Notes: generated from the letters alone by a model not told the origin. A stretch of 64,000 nt of DNA from Proteles cristata cristata (GCA_017311185.1 JAESUZ010005462.1:744001-808000), one strand, 5' to 3'; shown: positions 1-11,107, counted from the first letter of the stretch. Made by a program: numbers and translations.

Positions 1-68
1 TCTCTCTCTGCTCCTCCCCTGCTCATGTTCTGTCTCTCTCTCTCTCTCTCTTTCAAAAATAAACATTA
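1..68 (+). mobile_element. CAN SINE, 3' end only (cut by window edge)
   Basis: A CT-rich stretch is followed by a CAAAAATAAACATTAAG tail, the standard 3' end of the carnivore tRNA-Lys SINE. The tRNA-like head lies outside the window. The CTGCTCCTCCCCTGCTCATG wording is typical of the older copies rather than the youngest subfamily. Confidence 0.85.
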
Positions 69-94
69 AGAATGTTAGAAATCCATCAGATAGT

Positions 95-1625
95 TTGTTC
101 CTTATAGACTTTATTTTTTAGAGTAGTTTAAGATTTGCAGCAAATTAAACAGAAGATCCAGTGTTCCCATATTCTCCCCACCTTCAAACATGCCGTTGCC
201 TCTTATCAACATCCTCCACCAAAGTGATACATTTGTTACAATAAATGAACCTATCCTGTTGCATTTTTATCATTCAGAGCCCATAGTTTACCTTCGGGTT
301 CACTACTACTGTCGTACATTCACTGGGTTTGGACAAAGGAATAATGATGTATATTTGCCAATGTCATACAGAATAGTTTTATAGCTCCAGAACTCCTCTG
401 TGCTCTGCCTATTCATTCCTCCCTCCTCTCTAACTCCCGACAATCACTGTTTTTTTTACTGTCTCCATAGTTTTCCCTTTTCCAGAATGCCATAGAGTTT
501 GAATCATGCAGTATATAGCCTTTTGTAAATGTACTAAGCTTACTTATCCATTCACCTACTGAAAGACATCTTGATTGCTTCCTAGTTTTGGCAATTATGA
601 ATAAAGCTGCTATAAACATACTTATGCAGGCTTTTGTGTGGACATAAGTTTTCAACTCATTTGGGTAAATACCAAGGAGCATGATTGCTGGATCATATGG
701 TAAGAGTATGTTTAGTTTTGTAAGAAACCACCAGACTGTCTTCCAAAATGACTGAACCATTTTGCATTCCCATCAGCAATGAATGAGCGTTCTGGTTGCT
801 CCACATTCACCAGCATTTGGTATTGTCAGTGTTTGGATTTTAGCCATTCTAGTAAGAGTGTAGTGGTATCTCATTGTTTTAATTTGCATTTCCCTGAAGA
901 CACATCATTTAGAGCATCTTTTCATATGCTTATATGCCACCTGTATATCTACTTTGGTGCATTATCTGTTAAGGCTTTTGGTCCATTTTTTAAAATCAAA
1001 TTGTTTGTATTCTTATTGTTGAGGTTTAAGGGTTGTTTGTATATTTTGGATAATAGTCCTTTATCAGATGTGTCTTTTGAAAATATTTTCTCACAGTCTT
1101 TGGCATGTCTTCTCATTCTCTTGACATTGTCTTTTGCAGAGCAGATGTTTTTAATTTTAATGAAGTTCAGCTTGTCAGTTATTTCTCTCATGGATCATAT
1201 CTTTGGTATTGTATCTAAAAGTCATCATCATACTCAAGATTTTTTCCTAGCTTATCTTTTGGAGCTATTTATGCTTTTTCATCTTACACTTAGATGGTAT
1301 GGTCCATTTTGAGGTTTTTTTTTTTTTTGTGGGCTGTAAGTTAATTTTGTAAGGGCTGTAATCTATGTTTTTTTTTTTTTTTTTTTTTTTGCATGTGGGT
1401 ATCCAGTTGTTCCTGCACCATTTGTGGAAAAGACTATCTTTGTTTCATTGTGCTGCCTTTGCTACTTTGTCCAAGATCAGTTGACTATACTTACATGGGT
1501 CTATTACTGGGCTCTCCATTTTGTTCCATTGACATACTTGTCTATTCTTGCACCGATACCACACTGTCTTGATTGCTGTAGCTTTATGGTAAGTCTTAAA
1601 GTTGGGTAGTGTCCATCCTCGGACT
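95..1625 (-). mobile_element. L1 LINE relic, 3' UTR and ORF2 C-terminal part, antisense
   Basis: Read on the minus strand this gives the 3' UTR and the end of L1 ORF2. The minus-strand translation near 600-760 contains the L1 signatures LLPYDPAIMLLGIYP and MFIAALFIIAKT, from the ORF2 protein C-terminal region. The 3' UTR matches the eutherian L1MA/L1MB style. About 120 bases usually present near position 530 are missing. Two T-runs (1316-1330 and 1369-1390) interrupt it. The frame is broken in several places, so this is a dead copy. The plus-strand 177-residue open frame at 779-1312 is only the complement of ORF2. Confidence 0.9.
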
Positions 1626-1631
1626 TTTTGT

Positions 1632-1935
1632 TAGAGAGTTTTGAGCAGGAGAGTGATATGACCTAATTTATGTATTTAAACTATGTGGATACTGTGCAGA
1701 GAATGGGTGGCGACAGCAAGAATGGAATCTGGGAGGGAAAGTAAAGTAACAATCCAGGTGAGCAGAGAGAAAGAATGATGGTTTAGTCCCAGATGGTAGT
1801 AATGGATATATTTAAGAAGTGTTCAGGTCCAAATATTGCTGATAAAATTTGCTAGTAGATTAAATATGAGGTGGGGAAAGAGAAGATGAAGTGTCAAAGA
1901 TAACTCTGAATAATGAAAGAAATGGAAGGTCTGTA
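1632..1935 (-). mobile_element. L2 LINE relic, antisense
   Basis: Wording such as GAGTGATATGACCTAATTTA, GTGCAGAGAATGGGTGG and AGGTGGGGAAAGAGAAGATG corresponds to the complement of the L2 region just upstream of its 3' UTR. It is strongly diverged. It lies head-on to the sense L2 that follows. The family is assigned from memory of the L2 consensus. Confidence 0.5.
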
Positions 1936-1949
1936 ATAAATTATCCATG

Positions 1950-2950
1950 TTCCCATTAATGTCCTCCCCTTCATTTGAACCTTCAATATCAGCTCCTTCA
2001 TCTAATTAATAGCTGCCTCTCTCTTCATCAGTTTTTCCCTCTCTAGGTCTAACTCTTTACACTACAAATATATCATTAGTTCTCTATTGAATCTACATCC
2101 TATCTTGACTTCCCTACTCCTTTCTAATACCCAATTTTTCTTCTTTGGCAGCAAAACCCTTCCAAAGTGCTATCTATACTTACTCTCTCCAATTTCTCTC
2201 CTTTCTTTCTCCCTGAAGCCCACTCCATTTATGATTTTGCCCCAACCAAATACACTTTAAAACTAGATTTTTCTATTTTCTAATTTACTAATAGAATTTA
2301 CTAATGTAAATTTCTCCTTTTCAAGTCACTAATGATCCTCCTATTCCTAAATCCAACAACCAACTTTCAGTCCTTCTTTTTCCATACCTATCAATTAAAT
2401 GATTGATCTCACCCTCTTTCAGAAAATATTTTCACTTCGTGTTTCTCTCTCCCTGTTTTCCTCCCCACCCTCTGCCCATCTTGTAGGCTGAATCCTTGGA
2501 CCACCTTTCTGCCTGTATTCACTTCCACCATGAATTCCACCAGTCTCATGGCTAATGTAATTTATCCACTGATCACTTCCTTGTCAGTTATTTCCAGTTT
2601 CTACCTTTTTCCCAAACTCCAGACTCATATACTCATTTGGGTCTTCAATATCTCCATTTGGATGTCCGAAAGACATCTCAAACATAACATGTTCATGAAC
2701 AAACTTCCAATCTTTCCTTCCAAATGCACCCACATGGGCTTCCCCTTACAGGACAATTACATTCATTCTACTGTTCAGAACAAAAATCTTAAGATTTTTA
2801 TCTTAACTCTTTTTTTCTCTTTTAAACTTCACATCCAATTCATTGGGAAATTTTGCTGGTTTAACCATCAAAATATATCCAGAATTGAACTATTTCTCAC
2901 CACCACTACCTCATACATCAAAACCATCATAATCTGTGGCCCATATTTGG
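1950..2950 (+). mobile_element. L2 LINE relic with reverse-transcriptase C-terminal fragment
   Basis: This is pyrimidine-rich sequence in the style of the L2 reverse-transcriptase region, including a GTCACTAATGATCCTCC block. From 2530 to 2997 a 155-codon open frame carries NISIWMSERHLKHNMFMNKL. That corresponds to the WMS..HLKLN motif at the end of the reverse-transcriptase domain in L2/CR1-clade elements. The LQTHI stretch just before it also fits. Spacing to the later ATATATCCAGAATTGAACTA block is as in L2. It is ancient and not functional: no full RT domain or endonuclease is present. Confidence 0.65.
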
Positions 2951-3012
2951 TGTATCTCTCTATGTATCTAGGTCTTCTGTCATGTCCTTTAATGTAGCTT
3001 AAAATATTTTTT

Positions 3013-3225
3013 AAATGTTTTTTTAATTTTATTTCTAGGAGAGAGAGAGAGAGACAGCGTGAGCAGGGCAGGGTCAGGGAGAGAAGGAGTCACAGACTGA
3101 AACAGGCTCCAGGCTCTGAGCTGGCAGTCAGCACAGAGCCCGACGCGGGGCTCAAACCCACGAATCGCAGATTATGACCTAAGCGAAAGTCGGATGCTTA
3201 ACCGACTAGGCCACCCAGGCTCCCG
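3013..3225 (-). mobile_element. Young SINEC_Fc-type SINE with target-site duplication
   Basis: A full-length antisense copy. The tRNA-Lys-derived head (complement of TGGCTTAGTCGGTTAAG) is at the right end and the A-rich tail appears as T-rich sequence at the left. A perfect 14-bp target-site duplication, TTAAAATATTTTTT, flanks it at 2999-3012 and 3226-3239, a typical L1-endonuclease target. The diagnostic young-subfamily wording (complement of TTTCGCTTAGGTCATGA) is present. Confidence 0.95.
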
Positions 3226-3239
3226 TTAAAATATTTTTT

Positions 3240-3560
3240 CATGAATTTTTTTTTTTACCTTTTTCATTAGGCTAATTCCTAGATATTTTATCACTCTTGC
3301 TGCTGTTGTAAAATGTGTCTCATTTTCTATTAAATTTCCTAGATGGTTATATCTGGTATAAGTGTATGTGCAAATTGATCTTGTATTCAACTATCTTGCC
3401 AAACTTTCTAAATATGCTAATAGTTTGTCTCTTGAATTGGGTAGATTTTACATAAAGATCATTAGAAAATAGCAATAGTTCTGTCTCTTCCCTTTTAAAC
3501 CTCTAAACCTACATCTCCTTTTGTTTTTGACCTATTGCATTTTCTAGTAGCCAAATTAAA
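3240..3560 (-). mobile_element. L1 LINE fragment, antisense
   Basis: The wording TAGGCTAATTCCTAGATATTTTA, GCAAATTGATCTTGTATTC and GATCATTAGAAAAT is the complement of the L1 ORF2 reverse-transcriptase region. It is diverged and without an open frame. The AT-rich DNA after it (to about 4080) may be more of the same element, but I could not establish that. Confidence 0.65.
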
Positions 3561-4100
3561 AAGTCAAACAAATAAACAAAAACCTCAGTGAAATTCATTT
3601 TAATAATACATTTTATTTAACCAAAAATATCTAAAACAGTAAGATTTTTCTAAGTTATTTACTCATCTTTTCTTCCTTTATCTCATTGCTTTCTCCTGGA
3701 TTTATTTCTGTTCTTTGCTGTGGAACTTCTGTACAGAATATTTTTATTGTATGTTAAAAATTATGAAGACTTGTATGGTTGAGATTATTTTTATTTCATC
3801 TTTTATTTAAAGAATTGTTTAGCTACATATAAAATACTAAATTTGAAGTTCTTTCCCTTCATATTTAGAAACTCTATTTGCTTCTATCTCAAATCTGACT
3901 ATATTTAATAGTCTATTTTTTCCTGCTCATTTTTCTGATCCAATCTTTTATTTTTAAAGATATTATTTATAGTTGTTTTATACTTTGCTTCAGATAATCC
4001 CGTGTCTGAAAGCTTTGGTGTCTAAATCTATTTTGGGTTGTTCCCTCTGACTTTCATTTAGGGAAACTTGTGACTTTATGATTTTGGCATATTTATATAC
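3561..4100. other. AT-rich stretch, no gene seen
   Basis: No open frame longer than 60 codons, RNA gene or clear repeat end is visible. Pieces such as CCCTCTGACTTTCATTTAGGG hint at an old L1-type relic, but the match is too weak to call. Confidence 0.4.
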
Positions 4101-4101
4101 T

Positions 4102-4140
<39 letters not shown>

Positions 4141-4334
4141 TATTTTAGAGAGAGAACACCCAAGTGGGGGAGAGGAGTAGGGGCAGGGAGAGGGAAGGGA
4201 AGGGGAGAATCTCAAGCAGGCTTCATTCTCAGTGTAGAGCCCAATATAGGGCTTGATCCCACAACACTGGCATCATGACCTGAGCCAAAATCAAGAGTCA
4301 GTCCCTCAACCAATTGAGTCACCCAGGCATCCCA
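4101..4334 (-). mobile_element. Old CAN SINE, antisense, with (TTTA)n tail
   Basis: The tail has expanded into a (TTTA)n microsatellite at about 4101-4140. The body then reads as the complement of the SINE: GGGGGAGAGGAGTAGGGGCA, then TCATGACCTGAGCC, then CAATTGAGTCACCCAGGCATCCC, the complemented head. It has many substitutions against the young copies, so it is an old insertion. Confidence 0.88.
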
Positions 4335-4854
4335 ATATCAATGTACTTTTAAATTCTGAGCTCTTAGTTGATGGAACTTAATCTGTAGGACACCTGAAGG
4401 GCTTGAATCTGGGATGGTTTTCACCAAAAAATTTGTGTTTGATTCTGCTGGTCACTCAAGATTGCTACACTTAGAAATAATTATAAATTTAACTACTCAA
4501 GAAGTATAAATTCAACACCAGATCTAAGTGAGGAAAAGCCAGTTGTTTAAAATTCTCAAGGGATTATTACTGTTTGTTTGTTTGTTTGTTTGTTTGTTTT
4601 CCTCCTAACATCATGCTGGAAAAAAATGAGTGTCCTGATCTTGGTCAATTCCTTCATCTTGTGCAAATAGTTTTTTGTTTTTGTTTTCAAAATCCAACCC
4701 CTTCATTAAAAACATGGCCACTTTGAGAACTCTAACTTCCCAGAAAGAGGTTCAATAGACCTCCAACATTTCCAGTACCCCAGGTCTAGTCCTCTACTTT
4801 CACCATGACAAGCTGATAATCAAAGTTCTAGGTTCTTGGGATCCTCATTTGCCC
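4335..4854. other. No gene seen; (TTTG)n microsatellite
   Basis: A (GTTT)n run of about seven units lies near 4571-4600. The rest has no recognisable gene or repeat. Confidence 0.5.
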
Positions 4855-5015
4855 TAGAACATTCATTCATTCACTTATCCAGTTGTTCAACATATATTTA
4901 CTCAGCACTTATTCTGTTTCAGGCTTTATTTCAGGGCTTATGCTTCATCAGAAATAAAGCAATCAGAAATCCCTGCCTCATGGAGCTTAACATCCTAATG
5001 AGGGTAGCCTTCATT
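4855..5015 (-). mobile_element. L2 LINE 3' end, antisense
   Basis: ATTCATTCATTCACTTATCC, then ATATATTTACTCAGCACTTATTC, then CCCTGCCTCATGGAGCTTAACATCCTAATG is the complement of the L2 3' end, including its short terminal repeat of the ATTCA type. Diverged. Confidence 0.65.
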
Positions 5016-5540
5016 TCCACCTTCATTGACTTTACACTTGTTTCAACTCTTTATTTGTTGGAAGAGGAGGGAATATAGGTTAGACTTACTTACTTCTGGA
5101 TCCCATACTGTATTTAAAACATTTAAAAATTTATGAAAATATTTTTCTTGGAGGGGGAAAGGTTTCTAGAATATCTAGTCTGCATACTTACAAAAGCAGT
5201 AAAATATTTTATTTTTCAAACCCAGTAACTTCAATTGGTTCTCATTATTGACTTCATGGTTTGAATATCATTTCTTAGCTACCTGAAGGTATGTATAAGC
5301 TTATTTAAGTTTTTTTACTTAGTTTTGTCTATTAATTCTTACTTGTGCGGTGTAATTTGTTCAATTTTTTTGTTACTTTATGGTATTTGTATTCTTTAAA
5401 TATCTCATTTTTTTCCTCTGAATTCATATTTCCATGATTCTGTCAAAGCTAGTAATTGCCCTCCTACCATAAATAATTAAAAATCTGGAAAGCAAAGTAT
5501 ATTAAATTAGTGTTTGCAGACATTGGGCAACAAGCAGCAC
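5016..5540. other. AT-rich stretch, no gene seen
   Basis: It contains no open frame above background and no recognisable RNA gene. Some wording is L1-like, but I cannot delimit an element. Confidence 0.4.
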
Positions 5541-5555
5541 AAGACTGTGACCATA

Positions 5556-5772
5556 GGGGGGCGCCTGGGTGGCTTAGTCGGTTAAGCATCCGACTTTCGC
5601 TTAGGTCATGATCTCGCGGTTCGTGGGTTCGAGCCCCGCGTCGGGCTCTGTGCTGACTGCCAGCTCAGAGCCTGAAGCCTATTTCAGTCTGTGACTCCCT
5701 CTCTCTCTGACCCTCCTCTGCTTATGCTGTCTCTCTCTCTCCTAGAATAAATAAAACATTAAAAAAAAAAAA
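5556..5772 (+). mobile_element. Young SINEC_Fc-type SINE with target-site duplication
   Basis: A full-length sense copy with intact B box GGTTCGAGCCC (internal Pol III promoter inherited from the tRNA), CT-rich centre, AATAAATAAAACATT and an A15 tail. The perfect 15-bp duplication AAGACTGTGACCATA is at 5541-5555 and 5773-5787. Little-diverged, hence recent. Confidence 0.96.
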
Positions 5773-5787
5773 AAGACTGTGACCATA

Positions 5788-6615
5788 TGGAAAAGGGAAA
5801 TAAATGAAGTTAGCTCTACAGTTGTACCAGCTTAAGGCCTAAGGACAGTTTCTAGGCTAGAATGTGGGGAGGGGAAACCAAAAAGCCAGTAGTCTAGCTA
5901 AGTATAGATAGAGATTTGGAGAGGCAGGGGCAGCTAGGATTGGCTGGATAGGTGACTGTAGAAAAGACAGGTACACGGAGCAAGAGCTTAGAGCATCAAG
6001 GAGTCCTCAGGAGTCTTTCAATTAATAGTGATCTGACTGTGTATTAGTGGAAACTCCACAGCACCAGGGAAGAAAACACTGAGAAGCAATAGCATGAATA
6101 ATTTATGAAGTTCTTATGGGGGTTAGAAGAGTTTACAACCCCACCAAGTATGAATGGTCTCAATACGGGGGGCTGGGGGGGAGGGTATTGGATAGAGAGT
6201 TCTTAGAAGGGCCACATCTCAACAGTGAGGCTAAGTTAGCCCTAGAGTAAAATATGCTCTTTATCTACCCTAATCAACCTGAAAAGCAAGACTCTAAAGG
6301 ATTGGTTTGATCTGCAAATAACTCAACTGTAAGCCAGAACACAAATCAACACTCTTTAAAGGAATATAACAAAATCTAGCATTCACCAACATAAAATTCT
6401 TGCTGTTTAACATTTTTAATTTGTTTATAATTTATATCAGTTAAACTTGCTTGAAATCATATAGTATTGAGTTATAAGTCAGTAAGACTAGTTTCCCATT
6501 CTAGAATATGATCAAAAATTAGAAATTTAGAGAGATTAGGTGCCAAAATACTCAGCACAATACTTGTATATTTTTAGTGTCATACATCCCAGGAACTATG
6601 AACAATATTCTAAGG
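5788..6615. other. Repeat-poor stretch, no gene seen
   Basis: No coding frame, RNA gene or repeat is recognised. A short G-rich run lies near 6168-6186. Confidence 0.45.
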
Positions 6616-6618
6616 CAG

Positions 6619-6838
6619 TGTTTCTCAACCACAATTTTCATTATTGGTCCCTAAGGACCTTTTAAAAATATTCTTTTTCATAATTTATCCATCGCCATGA
6701 AATTTTAATACCATAGTTATACTGATACCTTTTTATATATTGGCATATGTATATGTTTTAAGCTTTAAAAGAGTAAGATTTTTCTGCCCTCACCCCTTGG
6801 AAGCAATAATTGTCCATATTGAGAATGCATGTTTCAGA
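6619..6838 (+). mobile_element. hAT-like non-autonomous DNA element (relic)
   Basis: It opens with CAGTGTTTCTCAACCACA, the standard start of hAT-Charlie elements, and closes near TTGAGAATGCATG, a decayed complement of the same end. The interior is AT-rich with no frame. The exact family was not resolved. Confidence 0.45.
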
Positions 6839-6887
6839 CCTTATATGATTCATTCCTTCAGTCACTTCAAACATTGAAAGTATGGTC

Positions 6888-7110
6888 TTGGGACACCTGA
6901 GTGGCTCAGTTGGTTGTGGAGCCAACTCTTGATTTTTGGCTCAGGTCATGATCTCAGGGTTGTGATATTAAGCCCTGCGTTAGGCTCCATGCTGCATGTG
7001 GAGCTTGCTTAAGATTCTCTCTCTCTCTCCCCCCCTCTCTCTCTTTCTGCCCCTCTCTCCCACTCATGCATGCTCTCTCAAGGAAGAAAGAATGGAAGGA
7101 AGGAAGGAAG
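6888..7110 (+). mobile_element. Old CAN SINE, sense
   Basis: The head GGGACACCTGAGTGGCTCAG, then GGCTCAGGTCATGATCTCAG, then a long CT tract and a (GGAA)n-like tail. It is substituted at many sites. The older GGCTCAGG variant replaces the young CGCTTAGG. Confidence 0.9.
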
Positions 7111-7416
7111 GTTAGTTTTTATGGCTATTTGCCTGTATTTCTATCTTCTAGCAATAATAAATTAGAAATTTAAATTTTATAAAAGCATTTTTGTTAGCAT
7201 CAAATACATGAAATATTTAGGGATAAATCTGGCAAAGGATATTAAAAGTTTAGACACTGAAAACTATAAAACATTGCTGAAAGAAATTAAAGATATAATT
7301 AAAACGGAGAGATACACCATGTTTACCCATAAGATGACTTCAAAGTTATTCTATCAGTTTTCCTCAAATGTATATGTATTTTAATACAATTCCAATCAAA
7401 AGTCCAGCAAATTTTG
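7111..7416 (+). mobile_element. L1 LINE ORF2 fragment, sense
   Basis: AGGGATAAATCTGGCAAAGG, then GAAAACTATAAAACATTGCTG and AATACAATTCCAATCAAAAG is the L1 ORF2 region after the reverse-transcriptase domain. It is short and frame-broken. Confidence 0.75.
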
Positions 7417-7417
7417 G

Positions 7418-7528
7418 AGTGCCTGGGTGGTTCAGGTGGTTGAGTGTCCAGCTGTTGATTTTGGCTCAGGTCATGATCTCATGATTCGTGAGTTTGAGCC
7501 CCACATTGGGCTCTGCAGTCAGTGAGTT
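7418..7528 (+). mobile_element. Truncated old CAN SINE
   Basis: The head is present (GTGCCTGGGTGGTTCAGG through GGGCTCTG). The CT-rich part and tail are absent, and the sequence passes directly into unrelated DNA. It was probably deleted after insertion. Confidence 0.8.
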
Positions 7529-7578
7529 TCAAACTAATTTTTGACCTTGACTCTTTTTTTTTTTTTAAATAAGACCTG

Positions 7579-7796
7579 GGGCGCCTGGGTGGCTTAGTCG
7601 GTTAAGCGTCCGACTTTCGCTTAGGTCATGATCTCGCAGTTCGTGAGTTCGAGTCCCGCGTCGGGCTCTGTGCTGACTGCCAGCTCAGAGACTGGAGCCT
7701 GTTTCAACCTGTGACTCCCTCTCTCTCTGACCCTCCCCTGCTCACGCTGTCTCTCTCTCTCTCTCTCCTAAAAATAAATAAAACATTAAAAAAAAA
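7579..7796 (+). mobile_element. Young SINEC_Fc-type SINE with target-site duplication
   Basis: A full-length sense copy. A perfect 16-bp duplication TTTTAAATAAGACCTG lies at 7563-7578 and 7797-7812. The B box carries one change (GAGTTCGAGTCCC). Confidence 0.96.
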
Positions 7797-7857
7797 TTTT
7801 AAATAAGACCTGCATTTGGACTATAAATATATGAAGCAGCCAATAGCAGCCCTGCTG

Positions 7858-7941
7858 GAAACTGAGATGGGAAACTGAGATTGGTCCATAAGTGCTGACC
7901 CAATGGCAGAGTTCAGAAAAATGGGCAGAGTTCAGAAAAAT
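7858..7941. repeat. Two adjacent short tandem duplications
   Basis: GGGAAACTGAGAT-type wording is repeated twice at about 7858-7881. TGGCAGAGTTCAGAAAAA-type wording is repeated at about 7904-7940, the second copy with an extra G. Both are simple head-to-tail duplications in otherwise unique DNA. Confidence 0.8.
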
Positions 7942-8164
7942 CAAGAAAGGAAGAGAAAGCCACTTAGACTCAGAGAGTAGGAGAAATACAGGTGCAGGGA
8001 TAGAGGAGTCTGTAATGTGCTGAGAGCAACTTAAGCAGGCCAGTTTGGCAGAGCAGGGGATACGTGATAACTCTGAAAGCTGAGTGGGGGTTACTTGATG
8101 AGGACTTTAGATGATAATACAGGAACGCTGGAAGCTCAGAGCAAAACTAGAACTTACTCCTTGT

Positions 8165-8300
8165 CTAATCCAGCCTCCTCATTCTATAGTTAAGGAAACA
8201 AGGACAAGGACAGTCAGGAAGTTACACAGAATCACAGTGAGTTAGTGGCAGACTAGGATTCTGTTCTCCTGACTCCCAGACCAATACTCTGTGACAACAA
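8165..8300 (-). mobile_element. MIR SINE relic, antisense
   Basis: ATAGTTAAGGAAACAAGGACAAGG, then GTTACACAGAATCACAGTGAGTTAGTGGCAGACTAGGATTC follows the complemented MIR core: the 'gaggaaactgaggc' and 'agtggcagagccgggattc' blocks. Ancient mammal-wide SINE, about 25-30% diverged by eye. Confidence 0.7.
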
Positions 8301-9480
8301 CAAGGACTTCTTACAGTTGTGCAGACAGGAAGTAGCAAATTCTTCTGAAAATTTCTATACATAGAGAAGGAACAATGATATGGTCAGATCTCTATGACAA
8401 CCCAGGTGGGTCTTTGCAACCCACTGTGTAGGGGACACTTCTCAGATAGAGTGGATTCGCTCATTGGTATTCTGGTAAGTTCTCAAACAGGCTTCAAGAG
8501 CAAACAATCAACTTGGTCACTTCCCCAAGCTGTCTGCTTTGTGCCTCAGAGGATGAGCAGCCAGCACTTCAGCCCTGAAATATGCAAACGTTGGCTGAAC
8601 TTCTAGCTCTGTTTCTCAGTGTCAGGGTTAGCTGATTGTGTGCAAAGCATACACACCTCCCACCTTTTGGCAATCAATAGATTGCTCTGGTGGAAGACTT
8701 ACTCAAGTAACTTACCCTATTAATTGTGCTGAAACATTTTATTCTGCCCTTTCCCCTCCAACACAACTCTTATCACAAATCATTCATTGTGGCCTGAAGA
8801 AACTACACACCAAATTCCCAACTTGGCCATTAGTGTCAAATAATAGACCTTTAATAGACTTCTATTAATTGAACATTTATAGGAAAGGCCAAGAATCCCA
8901 ACTCAATCTCTGCAGGCCCTGCTGTAGAAATGATTCTGGAGATGGAGCAGTCTGTGTCTTGGTTCTGAGCCAGACATCTGATGAATGACTGGAGAGGACC
9001 GTCAACTCCTCAAGTTCATTAGCAAATGCATCTCCATTATCTACTCATCGATTTGATATTGATGTTTAAAACAAAAACCTCTCCCAAACTCAAAGTTTTA
9101 ATGTTGAGTTTTCCAAATCTTTGGACTGACTGGAGAAATCAAAATGAAATTTATTTTGAAAGCAGGGAGTGTAATGAATGCTATGTGTGCATGCTCTAGG
9201 TTTACTAGGTTAAAAAAAAGAAAGAAACAAGCCTGAGCATACCTTGTTAAGATATGCTAGCCCGGGCCCCCACTACCCACAACACACTTTTCCCCAATGT
9301 GAAACATGAAAATATAGTGTAAATCACCCTGGAAATATGTGGTGGAAAGAAAATATGCACTCTGGTTGAGATCATCAACACATACTGATTACTAGATTTC
9401 TAAATGCTTATGAGTCTTTTGCATTTCTTCCACATAATTCAGTATCAGATTTAATGACATAGCCTAGTTCCCTCTTGTAC
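8301..9480. other. Repeat-poor stretch, no gene seen
   Basis: Two open frames (8394-8606 and 8638-8868, plus) encode about 70 and 76 residues, but neither shows a domain, a conserved motif or flanking splice signals I trust. I regard them as chance frames. Confidence 0.5.
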
Positions 9481-9755
9481 AGAAGCACCTCAATTCCTAA
9501 AAGGTTTTTCTCCCTTCAAGACTGCTTATCTGCTGCAATAATTACCAATAAATCTCTCAGCATGAGAAATAACAGGGACGAATGAGTCTGTGATGAATGC
9601 AGAGGGTAGCTGGTTCCTCTCCATTCATCTTGGTAATCTTTATTGCTATGTAAACAGTAAGACACATTATCATGATTCGTGTTTAAGTCAATTTTCAGCT
9701 CAACACCAATTCCAGAGAAATTCTACCTAATCAACTGTTTCATTAGGGACTGAAT
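9481..9755. promoter_or_regulatory. Candidate conserved non-coding element with forkhead motif
   Basis: This segment is free of recognisable repeats. It holds TGTAAACA at 9649-9656, a perfect forkhead (FOX) core, followed by TTATCATGATTC. No coding frame spans it. Calling it regulatory is inference from composition and motif; conservation was not tested. Confidence 0.2.
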
Positions 9756-10870
9756 GGTAACAGCAAGAAAACAGCAAAAGACTGTGATGGTCTGAACTTG
9801 TAAGTGAATGTGTGTGTCAGTGAGAGAAAGGAAGAGAGAGGAAGAGCAATGCATCACTGTATGATCAGAGACATTGATTAGTGTGTCCAATCAACAAACA
9901 CTCTTCTAAGAATGGCTAACCACAACACTTTCAGTTATTCTCATCAGAATCCATGCTAACTTGAGTTAGCAGATACCAGGTATGAAGAGTAAACTCCAGA
10001 TCTGTTTCAAGTATTTCCTATTTTAACATCCTAAAACTTACAGGTATTAAATCAACACAATCACTGTAGGGCTACCAAAGAGTTGGTGTTAGGTAGATAA
10101 TCTAAAAATATCTGAGAACTTATAGGATCATATTCCCAAACAAGTCTATGCCCAGTTGGGATAAAATCCTCAGTCTAAGAAAATAATTCTCAGGCAAGCA
10201 CCTGGAAGAATCTGTGATTGCCACAACATTTCCAGTGAACCACTCCCACCTGTGATAATGTTTTAATCCTAGAGAACCAACCAGAGCCAATGAGATCCTT
10301 CTGTCTGTTCCAAGCCCAGAGGAAACCAGACACTCCCCAAGGTTTCTTTCCCCTTAGGAGTTCATCAGTTCTCACTGTATGGGGTTATTTTTAAACATTG
10401 GCTTAAAATGTACTATAGCCCAGCTGTTCAACATCACAACATAAGGTCAATTTTATATAGTTGTTCTTCCTTGAAGAGCTAAAGTTAAGTGACCCAAAAG
10501 GCCAGTTTTCCTCACTAAAGAAAGTTTTTGTTCTTGGAAAGTAGCCATTCTGCAATTAAACTTGTATTGCTTTGTTTTATCAATGCAAATTTTGAACCTT
10601 GAAAATATTAATGTATTTAGTTTTTGTAGTTTTGGGGCTTGCATTACAAGGTATAGGCATGTCTCAATTATGTCCATTAGCAATGAACAGAGAGCTTGGA
10701 TAAGTCAAATACACTAATAATTCCCAAACTACACAAAGCCCAAAAATATCCAACAAAACTTCTTTCAAATGTGGTTTGAAATCATAAAAATTGTGAGAAA
10801 TAGCATCTTTCCTGTGAAATAGTCAAAAGAGGAGCCATTGCAAATTAGGATGGTAAAGGAGGAAAGGAAC
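9756..10870. other. Repeat-poor stretch, no gene seen
   Basis: No gene, RNA gene or clear repeat is seen. Two minus-strand frames (10190-10375 and 10453-10683) are short and featureless. Confidence 0.5.
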
Positions 10871-10874
10871 CCAA

Positions 10875-11107
10875 CACAGACCAGGAAGCCAGACTCCCAA
10901 GGGTTCAAATTCAAGCTCTGCCACTTATTGGCTTAGCTGAATGATCTTGCCTCAATATTCTTCTCCTTCAAATGAGCATAGAACTGACTTCACAGGATTG
11001 TTCTAAAAACTAGACAAGCTGGTATATGTCAACCTTCTTAGACAAGAGCTGTGTGGGGTTGATAGTTAATGTCATCACAAAATAACATAAAGTTCTTCAT
11101 TGTTGGC
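10875..11107 (+). mobile_element. MIR SINE, sense; left copy of a local duplication
   Basis: AGCCAGACTCCCAAGGGTTCAAATTCAAGCTCTGCCACTTATTGGC is the MIR head with its tRNA-derived B-box area. It is followed by the MIR core (CTCCTTCAAATGAGCA, then CACAGGATTGTTCT). Bases 10916-11107 recur at 11846-12037 without an indel. Confidence 0.75.

Noticed and set aside
779..1312. 177-codon plus-strand open frame
   Set aside because: It is the complement of a degenerate L1 ORF2 segment; the real coding sense is on the minus strand.
5556..5640. tRNA-like head with A- and B-box words
   Set aside because: It is the tRNA-Lys-derived head of a SINE. The cloverleaf is not maintained, and it is followed by the SINE body, so it is not a tRNA gene.
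6165..6190. G-rich run as a possible G-quadruplex
   Set aside because: The G-runs are short and irregular; not enough to support a structure.
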